In this document: positions 1-7,403 of the stretch, one piece after another
Layout: each line of letters begins with the position of its first letter
How positions within the stretch are numbered: the stretch's first letter is position 1
NCBI GenBank assembly: GCA_021789565.1
Contig: JAJYJL010000220.1
Span: 1-9,301 of the forward strand
Length of the DNA stretch: 9,301 nt
Direction: 5' to 3'
Source: Acidobacteriota bacterium
Lineage (GTDB): Bacteria > Acidobacteriota > Terriglobia > UBA7540
The notes under the pieces: model-generated
What the model was told of the DNA's origin: nothing
The model's input: the letters and a program-made list of their open reading frames with translations, nothing else
Databases searched by the model: none
Program-made: the position numbers and the translations under genes

Positions 1-17
1 GGAAGGGTTTGGGGCAT
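1..17 (-). CDS. 5' end of an unidentified leftward gene (partial)
   Basis: On the minus strand an ATG (complement of 15-17) opens a frame reading M-P-Q-T-L-P before the window ends. It is preceded by a near-perfect Shine-Dalgarno sequence, AGGAGG (complement of 23-28), 5 nt upstream, which is the main evidence for a real start. Too little protein is visible to name a family. The gene would be divergent from moaA. The inverted repeat at 26-62 sits directly upstream and overlaps its ribosome binding site, so the gene may be controlled by that element. It could also be a chance ATG after an SD-like string. Confidence 0.5.
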
Positions 18-25
18 AGCCACCT

Positions 26-62
26 CCTTTATCTGACAGTATAGCATACGTACAGATAAAGG
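26..62 (-). promoter_or_regulatory. Inverted repeat overlapping the SD of the leftward gene (operator or RNA hairpin)
   Basis: CCTTTATCTG (26-35) and CAGATAAAGG (53-62) are a perfect 10-bp inverted repeat. Inside it GTAT (39-42) and ATAC (46-49) form a second short stem around AGC. On the minus strand the 3' arm ends in AAGG, which shares bases with the AGGAGG ribosome binding site. In mRNA the hairpin could therefore partly hide the SD; as DNA it could be an operator for a dimeric regulator. TATACT lies between the arms on the minus strand and resembles a -10 box, but I see no convincing -35 at normal spacing. There is no T-run, so it does not look like an intrinsic terminator. Confidence 0.55.
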
Positions 63-118
63 TCCCAAAACAAGGAATGCGAAAAAGCCCCACTTCTATG
101 TCGCGCACCCACCCGTCG

Positions 119-148
119 CTGGAACGGACTTGCCTGGAACGGACTTGC
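119..148. repeat. Tandem 15-bp duplication (two copies)
   Basis: CTGGAACGGACTTGC occurs twice head to tail (119-133 and 134-148), and a further CT follows. The copies are identical, so the duplication is recent or maintained. It lies upstream of the structured leader of moaA, where the promoter would be expected. It may be a replication-slippage product or a pair of direct-repeat protein sites; nothing in the sequence decides between these. Confidence 0.8.
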
Positions 149-154
149 CTTGCT

Positions 155-283
155 CCTGGGTCGGAGTTGGTGTACCATGGGAAGTGTTCTCCGAGCCTTC
201 GGGAGCTAAAGAGCCTCCACCACAGTCCATGCCTCGAAGGCCGGCAGGGTGCGCGGAGAAATCCGGGCGCCTCCCGTATTTGG
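155..283 (+). ncRNA. Candidate riboswitch aptamer in the moaA leader (possibly Moco class)
   Basis: This segment is rich in potential RNA structure and precedes a terminator/antiterminator pair. TGGTG (168-172) can pair with CACCA (218-222). AGC (194-196) can pair with GCT (205-207) below a UUCG-containing loop. GCCT (231-234) pairs with AGGC (238-241). GCGC (251-254) plus GGA (255-257) pair with TCC (262-264) and GCGC (267-270) around a GAAA tetraloop, with GG bulged. Moco riboswitches are known upstream of moaA operons and use a GNRA tetraloop contact. The stretch CCGAGCC...GCTAAAGAGCC (191-215) resembles my memory of their conserved core, but I cannot verify this. Location and structure support a ligand-sensing leader; the ligand (molybdenum or tungsten cofactor) is inferred. 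Confidence 0.5.
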
Positions 284-313
284 AAAGGGGAACAGGCCTA
301 CGCCGAATACGGG
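273..313 (+). promoter_or_regulatory. Antiterminator stem of the moaA leader
   Basis: CCCGTATTTGG (273-283) pairs with CCGAATACGGG (303-313) over 11 bp with one G-U wobble. The 3' arm contains bases also needed for the terminator hairpin starting at 296, so the two folds cannot coexist. The 5' arm follows directly after the GAAA-capped hairpin (251-270), so folding of the upstream RNA can plausibly decide which alternative forms. Confidence 0.65.
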
Positions 314-330
314 TAGGCGTTTTTATTTTT
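296..330 (+). terminator. Rho-independent terminator (attenuator) ahead of moaA
   Basis: GCCTAC (296-301) pairs with GTAGGC (313-318). CC (303-304) can extend the stem to GG (311-312) with one bulged G. One base after the stem comes a T-tract of five Ts, A, five Ts (320-330). It lies about 64 bp before the moaA start and after a long structured leader. This fits conditional premature termination rather than the end of an upstream gene, because the upstream gene points left. Confidence 0.75.
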
Positions 331-393
331 GTAGGCTAGTTATGGCCGTTCATCCTGACCGGGCCCGCAAGCGTTGGTTGTCGGCGGAAACCT

Positions 394-1380
394 ATGCTCA
401 AAGACAGCTATGGCCGGGACATTCACGACCTGAGAATTTCAGTCACGGACCGCTGCAACTTTCGGTGCGTTTACTGCAAATCGGCCGACCCGAAGAATTA
501 TTTCCTTCACAAAAATCTGCTGGGCTGGGATGAACTTTTGCGCGTGGCGCGCAACATGGCCAGCCTGGGAATCCGGAAGATCCGTGTGACCGGCGGTGAG
601 CCGCTGCTGCGCCCTGGCATCATTGATTTTCTCTCCGGGTTAAAGAAGATTGACGGAATCCAGGACTTGGCGTTGACGACCAATGGCTATCTCTTAGAGG
701 AGATGGCCACGGGGCTGGTTCGTGCGGGTCTCTGCCGGGTCAATGTCAGCATGGATTCGTCTCACCCGGACAAGTTTGCTGCCATTACGCGCACACCCGG
801 TTCTTTTGAACGCGTGATGGCGGGTGTGAACGCCGCGGCGGAAGCGGGATTGCATCCTGTGAAGATCAACGTGGTGCTGGTCCGGGGATTCAATGAAGGA
901 GAGATTCTGGGTTTTGCGGAACTTGCCCGGAAAACGAATTTGATTGTCCGGTTTATCGAGTTTATGCCGCTGGATGCCGATCACTCCTGGGACCGCTCGA
1001 AGGTGGTGACGGCACGCGAGATTTTTGAGACCATCCATCCCGTGTTTCCGCTGGAGGAGTTCCTGCGCCGGGAAACGAGCGAGACGGCCTTGCGCTACCG
1101 GTTCAAGGACGGGAAAGGGGAAATCGGGGTTGTTGCTCCAGTCTCGATCCCCTTTTGCGGGCAGTGCAGCCGCATTCGCCTGACAGCCGACGGCAAGCTC
1201 CGCACGTGCCTGTTTTCGCTTGAAGAATTCGACCTCGCGGCGTTGCTTCGCGGCGGGGCCGACGACCATGCCATCAGAGTCATGATCCGTTCTGCGGTTG
1301 ACCAGAAGGAGCCTGGCCACCGGATCAACGAGCCGGATTTTGTTCAACCGTCACGGACGATGGTTTACATTGGAGGATGA
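394..1380 (+). CDS. moaA: GTP 3',8-cyclase MoaA (molybdenum cofactor biosynthesis)
   Basis: Radical SAM enzyme of 328 aa, the normal MoaA length. In the cytoplasm it converts GTP to 3',8-cyclo-dihydro-GTP, the first step of molybdopterin synthesis. The N-terminal radical-SAM cluster motif CxxxCxxC is C21, C25, C28, and GGEP at 67-70 is the SAM-binding motif. The second [4Fe-4S] cluster, specific to MoaA, is CxxCx13C at C255, C258, C272; R260 and R262 between these cysteines match known GTP-contacting arginines. The protein ends in Gly-Gly, the tail required for catalysis in this family. The ATG at 394 is chosen because MLKDSYGRDIHDLR aligns with typical MoaA N-termini; the SD is weak (GGCGGA, 383-388). 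No other moa genes are in the window. Expression is probably set by the attenuator at 155-330. Confidence 0.97.
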   Translation: MLKDSYGRDIHDLRISVTDRCNFRCVYCKSADPKNYFLHKNLLGWDELLRVARNMASLGIRKIRVTGGEPLLRPGIIDFLSGLKKIDGIQDLALTTNGYLLEEMATGLVRAGLCRVNVSMDSSHPDKFAAITRTPGSFERVMAGVNAAAEAGLHPVKINVVLVRGFNEGEILGFAELARKTNLIVRFIEFMPLDADHSWDRSKVVTAREIFETIHPVFPLEEFLRRETSETALRYRFKDGKGEIGVVAPVSIPFCGQCSRIRLTADGKLRTCLFSLEEFDLAALLRGGADDHAIRVMIRSAVDQKEPGHRINEPDFVQPSRTMVYIGG

Positions 1381-1466
1381 GTCGGGGCAGGGGCTTTCGC
1401 AGCATCTTATCCTGACGCTGATTGAAGGCTCATAGGGTGTTAAAATATCATTCTGACGGGTTTCAT
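1381..1466 (+). promoter_or_regulatory. moaA-nadA spacer with a possible weak promoter
   Basis: This 86-bp spacer separates moaA from the ATG chosen for nadA. TAAAAT at 1441-1446 resembles a -10 hexamer (5 of 6), but the base run about 17 bp upstream (CTGATT) is a poor -35. TTGAAG at 1422-1427 is a better hexamer but too close. nadA may have its own promoter here or be read through from moaA. No terminator hairpin is visible. Confidence 0.25.
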
Positions 1467-2561
1467 ATGGCAACGACCACATTGAGTCTTTTACCGGACG
1501 ATTACGTTGAATTGTCTGAGCGGGACCTCAACGATCGCATCGCTCATGCCAGGGCGGCTTTGGGTCCTCGCGTGGTGATTCTGGGCCACCATTATCAGCG
1601 GGACGAAGTCGTTAAGTTCGCGGATTACCTCGGCGATTCTCTGAAGCTTTCGCGCCTGGCCGCAAGCCGCAAGGAAGCGGAATTTATTGTGTTTTGCGGC
1701 GTTCATTTCATGGCTGAGAGCGCGGACATCTTGCGCGAAAAACACCAGGTGGTGATTCTTCCTGACATGAATGCGGGCTGTTCGATGGCGGACATGGCCG
1801 ACCTGGAGCAGTTGGAGGTTTGCTGGGGGGAAGTGACCGGCTGGGTAAAAGCAAAAGTTGTTCCTGTGACATACATCAACTCCACTGCGGCCATCAAAGG
1901 GTTTGTCGGTCGCCAGGGCGGGGCGGTCTGCACGTCATCCAACGCCAGAAAAGTTATGGAATGGGCCCTGGCGCACGGCCAAAAAGGACTGTTTATCCCT
2001 GATGAACACCTGGGGAGAAATACGGCCTATCGCATGGGGATTCCGCTGGATGAAATGGCCGTGTGGAATCCGCACGAGGAAATGGGCGGCTTGACGGCTG
2101 AGCAGATTCAGCAAGCCCGGGTGATTTTGTGGAAGGGACATTGTTCGGTCCACCAGCGGTTCCTTCCGGAGCACGTGGACCGCGCTCGGAAGAACTATCC
2201 GGGCATTCACATTGTTGTTCACCCGGAGTGCCGCTGGGACGTTTGCGAAAAGGCCGACTCGGTGGGATCGACGGAATTCATCATCGGGAAGATTGAGGAT
2301 GGCGGACCGGGTAGCCGGTTTGCTGTGGGGACAGAAATCCACCTGGTCAACCGTCTGGCACGGGAGTACCCCGACCGTTTTGTGGTCTCACTGGACGATT
2401 GCGGATGCCTTTGCAGCACGATGTACCGCATCTCGCCCCAGCACTTGTGCTGGGTGCTTGAGAGCCTTGTAGCCGGCCAGATTGTGAACCGTGTCCAGGT
2501 GGATGAAGAAACCCGGCGCTGGGCGCATCTGGCGCTGGACCGCATGCTGGCGATTGTGTGA
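1467..2561 (+). CDS. nadA: Quinolinate synthase NadA
   Basis: Cytoplasmic [4Fe-4S] enzyme that condenses iminoaspartate with dihydroxyacetone phosphate to give quinolinate for NAD. From the ATG at 1467 it has 364 aa, slightly longer than the E. coli enzyme (347). Family motifs appear in order: GHHYQRDEVV, DSLKLSR, MNAGCSMAD, YINSTAAIKG, CTSSNA, IPDEHLGRNTA, WKGHCSVHQRF, HPEC, VGSTEFI and GTEIHLVNRL. The three expected cluster ligands are C105 (in NAGC), C226 (in GHCSVH) and one cysteine of the C-terminal CGCLC group, probably C316. A TTG at 1422 would add 15 residues but has no SD and the added stretch is not NadA-like, so I prefer ATG; even there the SD is only GACGGG. No nadB or nadC lies nearby. 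Confidence 0.97.
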   Translation: MATTTLSLLPDDYVELSERDLNDRIAHARAALGPRVVILGHHYQRDEVVKFADYLGDSLKLSRLAASRKEAEFIVFCGVHFMAESADILREKHQVVILPDMNAGCSMADMADLEQLEVCWGEVTGWVKAKVVPVTYINSTAAIKGFVGRQGGAVCTSSNARKVMEWALAHGQKGLFIPDEHLGRNTAYRMGIPLDEMAVWNPHEEMGGLTAEQIQQARVILWKGHCSVHQRFLPEHVDRARKNYPGIHIVVHPECRWDVCEKADSVGSTEFIIGKIEDGGPGSRFAVGTEIHLVNRLAREYPDRFVVSLDDCGCLCSTMYRISPQHLCWVLESLVAGQIVNRVQVDEETRRWAHLALDRMLAIV

Positions 2562-2686
2562 AGCCTGGCCGATCCGGATTTCCGCTGACCTCTTCCGTCG
2601 GGCAATAGCAATTACGAAAGGACGGGAACGGAAGCCGGAAGGGGCTGTCGCCAATTTGGGTGATGCTGTGTTGGGGAAGGGTGTTT
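2562..2686 (+). other. nadA-DUF2203 spacer
   Basis: Non-coding spacer of 125 bp. It holds the short palindrome ATCCGGAT (2572-2579) and a 7-bp inverted repeat, CTTCCGT (2592-2598) with ACGGAAG (2628-2634). No T-run follows either, and no promoter is convincing. It contains no TPP riboswitch signature, although thiC lies one gene downstream. The SD of the next gene is at 2673-2681. Confidence 0.3.
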
Positions 2687-4580
<1,894 letters not shown>

Positions 4581-4672
4581 GGCCGGAGACAAGACCCCTT
4601 CCAAGATCACCGGGGATTCACAAGTCCGCGTACGGGCCAGGTTTCCCTGCCGGCTTGCCCTGGGATGGGCCT
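4581..4672. other. Convergent thiC/uppP spacer
   Basis: The spacer lies between two convergent stop codons. CCAGG (4637-4641) can pair with CCTGG (4659-4663), and GCCC (4657-4660) can pair with GGGC (4667-4670). Neither hairpin has a flanking T- or A-run, so I do not call an intrinsic terminator. Termination may be factor-dependent. Confidence 0.3.
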
Positions 4673-5548
4673 TCACCAGCCCCGCAGATACAGCAGCATC
4701 ACAACCACTGAAGCCGCCAGGCAGTAAATTCCAAACCAATACCAGCGGCCCTGTTCGAGCCAGCGTGACAGCCATTTGAGCGCTAGCAGGCCGGCCAGGA
4801 AGGCGCAGACCATGCCCAGCAGGCTGGGTGCAAGCGCCGAGACCAGATTGAGGTGTATCCCCGCCTGGGCGGTGTCGCGAAACAGGCGATAGAATTCGCG
4901 GGCAATGGCCAGCGGGGTGATGGCAACAACAATTGCGAAGCTGAAGGATTCAACTGGCAGGCGGTCGCCCCCAGCCAATAGAGCGCCGGAAATGGTCGAG
5001 CCGGAACGGGAAAATCCTCGAAAGGGGATCGCAGCGCCCTGCAGAATTCCCATGATGATAGCTTGGCCCCAGGTGACCTCGCGAGGCCTTGCATCCGACG
5101 GTATCTCGGGACTCCGGGCCTCTCGAAGTCCGGCCCAGAGAATCAGGATGCCGGCGGCGGCCAGTGCCGGAGCAATCCAGTTGAGCTTGTTAAAAAGAGC
5201 TTCGATCTCTGCATGGTGGTTACCGTGGCTCAGCACGTGCTCCACGGCCAGAATCAGCGGAAACGCAACCGCCCCGCTCAGGAAGCAGGCCACAAAGCAC
5301 ATGCGAGCGAACCGGACGAAGGCCTCGCGAGATGAGAAAAAGGTGTCCACCCACTGCCGCCAGAAATAGACGATCACGGCAAACATTGTTCCTGTATGCA
5401 GCATCACCAATAGCAGCGCGTTGGCCGGTGTAGACATGTTTTCATGGAGAAGTTTAGCTGTGACAATCACGTGGGCAGAGCTGGAAATCGGAAGGAGTTC
5501 GGCCAGGCCCTGAATCACGGCCAGAATCACCACATCAATCCAATGCAT
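4673..5548 (-). CDS. uppP: Undecaprenyl-diphosphatase UppP (BacA family)
   Basis: Polytopic inner-membrane enzyme of 291 aa (usual length 260-290). It dephosphorylates undecaprenyl diphosphate to recycle the lipid carrier for peptidoglycan and other envelope polymers; overexpression gives bacitracin resistance. The first motif is (E/Q)xxxE, here Q13 and E17, followed by PISSSAH with S23 and H26. The second is FSRSGST with the catalytic arginine R181. The usual PGxSRSG loop reads PFRGFSRSG, a variant. Hydrophobic segments at about 1-12, 40-62, 83-105, 124-141, 200-217, 236-257 and 270-288 fit a UppP fold. The ATG (complement of 5546-5548) has SD AGGAAGGA (complement of 5558-5565). It lies 39 bp downstream of the methyltransferase gene and is probably in the same operon. 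Confidence 0.95.
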   Translation of the reverse strand: MHWIDVVILAVIQGLAELLPISSSAHVIVTAKLLHENMSTPANALLLVMLHTGTMFAVIVYFWRQWVDTFFSSREAFVRFARMCFVACFLSGAVAFPLILAVEHVLSHGNHHAEIEALFNKLNWIAPALAAAGILILWAGLREARSPEIPSDARPREVTWGQAIIMGILQGAAIPFRGFSRSGSTISGALLAGGDRLPVESFSFAIVVAITPLAIAREFYRLFRDTAQAGIHLNLVSALAPSLLGMVCAFLAGLLALKWLSRWLEQGRWYWFGIYCLAASVVVMLLYLRGW

Positions 5549-5587
5549 GTGAGTCTTTCCTTCCTGTAATGCACGGTTGAGTTGCTG

Positions 5588-6328
5588 TCAGGCTTGTTCG
5601 TTGGCCAGTGAGCCTGCTCTGCGGGGTTTTCCGCTTGCGCAGAGCTGAAGAGTTTGTCCATCCCGGAATCTTCCCCGGCAGGTAAACACCCGCGCCGGCG
5701 GCAAGTTCCGCCAGATGGTGCGGCACTGAATGGATCCGAAATATTCGCGAAGGAAAGGCAACGAAGAGTGCCGCAGGATCTTGCCATTTTCGAAGCGCAT
5801 TCCATGTATGTACTGGTACTGCGTGTACACACTTCTTTCGTCCATGAAAGGGGCGAGAACCTCTTGCAGAATGCGCTGGCGGTGGTCCGGCATGAAGCGG
5901 AGCGAAAGGGATGAAACAACGGCATCGACCCGGTCCAGGCCGCGCTTGTGCAACTCATCACCCAGACATTCCGCGGGAGTGTTCAGCAGCACCAGACGTG
6001 GATCGGGAAAGCGGTTTTCCATGTACCTGACGAATTCCGGGTTGATCTCGAAGGCCAGAAGAGTGGCTTGTGGGGAGAGTGTTTCCAGCAGAACCTGCGT
6101 AATGGCCCCGGTGCCTGCTCCAAGTTCAACCACAGTCTGGGTCTCGTTAATGGGCAGCCCTTCCAGCATGGCGCGCGCCAGATGTCGCGAACTGGGGGCG
6201 ACGGAAGCGATATTCTGGAAATCACTTGCGGCAGCCAGAGCGAATGTTTTGAAACTTTGAATCCCTCGCATCGCTTCAGCCAGAGAACTCTTGCACGTCG
6301 CTATATTCTTCATCATGATTTCAATCAT
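5588..6328 (-). CDS. PmtA-like class I SAM methyltransferase (probable phospholipid N-methyltransferase)
   Basis: A 246-aa Rossmann methyltransferase. Motif I is VVELGAGTGAIT (66-77), the acidic end of strand 2 is FEINPEF (93-99), and VDAVVSSLSLRFMP (134-147) is the motif IV region. The upstream VAPSSRHLARAML (43-54) and the late NLPPARVF (208-215) are characteristic of the group containing phosphatidylethanolamine N-methyltransferase PmtA and of proteins labelled KsgA-like rRNA adenine methyltransferases. The late NLPPARVF and missing KsgA C-terminal domain favour the lipid type. An amphipathic, basic N-terminus fits peripheral membrane binding. The tail after residue 216 is basic and divergent. 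Start: ATG (complement of 6326-6328) with SD GGGAAG 8 nt upstream; internal Met5 and Met6 are alternatives. The linked uppP supports an envelope role; the substrate is inferred. Confidence 0.75.
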   Translation of the reverse strand: MIEIMMKNIATCKSSLAEAMRGIQSFKTFALAAASDFQNIASVAPSSRHLARAMLEGLPINETQTVVELGAGTGAITQVLLETLSPQATLLAFEINPEFVRYMENRFPDPRLVLLNTPAECLGDELHKRGLDRVDAVVSSLSLRFMPDHRQRILQEVLAPFMDERSVYTQYQYIHGMRFENGKILRHSSLPFLREYFGSIQCRTIWRNLPPARVFTCRGRFRDGQTLQLCASGKPRRAGSLANEQA

Positions 6329-6624
6329 ATCCGAATCTTCCCAAGATCAACCTGTTTAAGGGACCTATAATACGATGCAATCCCCGCACCAAGATGAACC
6401 ATAATACCATCTGAGAGGTTCATATTGACAACCCCGGCTCCAGAAATCTTTCTGGTTTCTCAACTGGCGATTATTATTAGCTTTCTCTCAGGCTCGCGTG
6501 AGTTGCTTCGGGGAATCATGCTGTTCAACCGCCTGCGCATGGGACGGTGGCCGGATGTTTTGACGGCAGCCGTGCAAACGTCAGCGCTTCCCATGGCATA
6601 ATTTACAGATAGCGAAAGGTGTCT
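6329..6624. promoter_or_regulatory. Divergent promoter region
   Basis: Non-coding region between two divergent methyltransferase genes. Leftward, TATTAT (complement of 6367-6372) is a candidate -10, but the nearest TTGGTG is only 14 bp away. Rightward, TTGACA (6425-6430) is a perfect -35 hexamer, but no good -10 follows at 16-18 bp. CATAAT (6597-6602) is a possible -10 just before the rightward gene, without a clear -35. A 16-bp palindrome is listed separately. TGACG (6561-6565) and CGTCA (6579-6583) form a short inverted repeat. No small gene with SD support was found. Confidence 0.35.
6440..6455. promoter_or_regulatory. Palindrome CCAGAAA-TC-TTTCTGG (candidate operator)
   Basis: Two perfect 7-bp arms separated by 2 bp give a symmetric 16-bp site. 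It begins 10 bp after the TTGACA hexamer at 6425-6430 and lies between divergent genes. Such placement is typical of an operator for a dimeric repressor. The arms do not extend further and no T-run follows, so it is not a terminator. No regulator gene is in the window to pair with it. Confidence 0.4.
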
Positions 6625-7341
6625 ATGACGGATATTTCGGCCGAAAAGAGAGTTCGCGACGAATTCAACCAGTGGGCGGAAACTGGCCGAGGGGAAGAAA
6701 TGGAGGACCACCATCTTCCAATCACGCGGCCCATGCTGTCCCTGATGGACTTCAAGCCCACTGACCGCATTCTGGATCTGGGCTGCGGCAGCGGCTGGCT
6801 TTGCCGCCTGCTGGTGCGACAGGTTCCACAAGGCCGGGTTGTGGGCGTTGACGTTGCACCGGAAATGATACGGCGCGCGAGGGACGCGGCCGGCGAATAC
6901 TCCAACCTCAATTTCGTGGAGGGCGCTGCCGATAGAATTCCTTGTGACAACGGTTCCTTTACCAAGATTGTTTCAGTGGAATCAGCGTATTACTGGCCGG
7001 ACCCTGCGGCAAGCATTCGGGAGATGTTCCGAGTGCTTGACGAAGACGGGAGCGCGTGGGTTCTCATTAATTATTATCTCGAGAACCCGCATGCGCATCA
7101 GTGGGGTCCGATTGTCAACGTCCCAACCCACCTGCTCTCAGCCGATGACTGGAAAGCCTTTTACCGCGAGGCGGGATTTGTGAACGTTCAGCACCGGCAG
7201 ATTCCTGATCCCACGCCCGTCCCGGGCGACTATTCGGGCCGCTGGTTTCGAGACGCTGAACAGATGAGAAAATTTCACCAGGTCGGCGCGCTGCTCGTTC
7301 ACGGAACGAAGCTGAAGGCACAAATTGCCGCCGGGTTTTGA
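6625..7341 (+). CDS. Class I SAM-dependent methyltransferase (UbiE/Methyltransf_11 type), substrate unknown
   Basis: A 238-aa soluble methyltransferase. Motif I is ILDLGCGSGW (49-58), the strand-2 acidic residue lies in VVGVDVAPEM (72-81), motif II/III is NFVEGAADRIP (96-106), and FTKIVSVESAYYWPDP (112-127) corresponds to motif IV. FRVLDEDGSAWVL (135-147) is the post-motif seen in UbiE/Methyltransf_11 proteins. The region after residue 150 is specific and I do not recognise its substrate type. The ATG at 6625 is preferred because AAAGG lies 5 nt upstream; a GTG at 6619 would overlap that SD. It is unrelated in detail to the divergent PmtA-like protein. The downstream GT-C gene starts 62 bp later on the same strand and may be cotranscribed. 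Natural-product, quinone or lipid methylation are all possible. Confidence 0.85.
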   Translation: MTDISAEKRVRDEFNQWAETGRGEEMEDHHLPITRPMLSLMDFKPTDRILDLGCGSGWLCRLLVRQVPQGRVVGVDVAPEMIRRARDAAGEYSNLNFVEGAADRIPCDNGSFTKIVSVESAYYWPDPAASIREMFRVLDEDGSAWVLINYYLENPHAHQWGPIVNVPTHLLSADDWKAFYREAGFVNVQHRQIPDPTPVPGDYSGRWFRDAEQMRKFHQVGALLVHGTKLKAQIAAGF

Positions 7342-7403
7342 GAGCGAGGCGTTGGGGCTGCTTGAGTGCTACCCTGGGATGAGTTGCTGGCCGGAGTTTT
7401 CCA

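Noticed and set aside
155..283. Cobalamin, TPP, glycine or c-di-GMP riboswitch in the moaA leader
   Set aside because: I looked for their hallmark core strings as I remember them and did not find them. The position before moaA favours a Moco-type element.
77..316. Open frames of 60-95 codons in 77-533 on the plus strand
   Set aside because: They run through the tandem duplication, the structured leader and the terminator, have no SD, and show no protein-like conservation. They are better explained as untranslated leader.
694..1347. A 217-codon antisense frame opposite moaA
   Set aside because: It is fully opposite a well-recognised gene, has no family resemblance, and mirrors the codon bias of moaA.
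1422..1466. TTG start for nadA giving 15 extra residues
   Set aside because: There is no SD before it, and homology to NadA begins after the ATG at 1467. It is kept only as an alternative.
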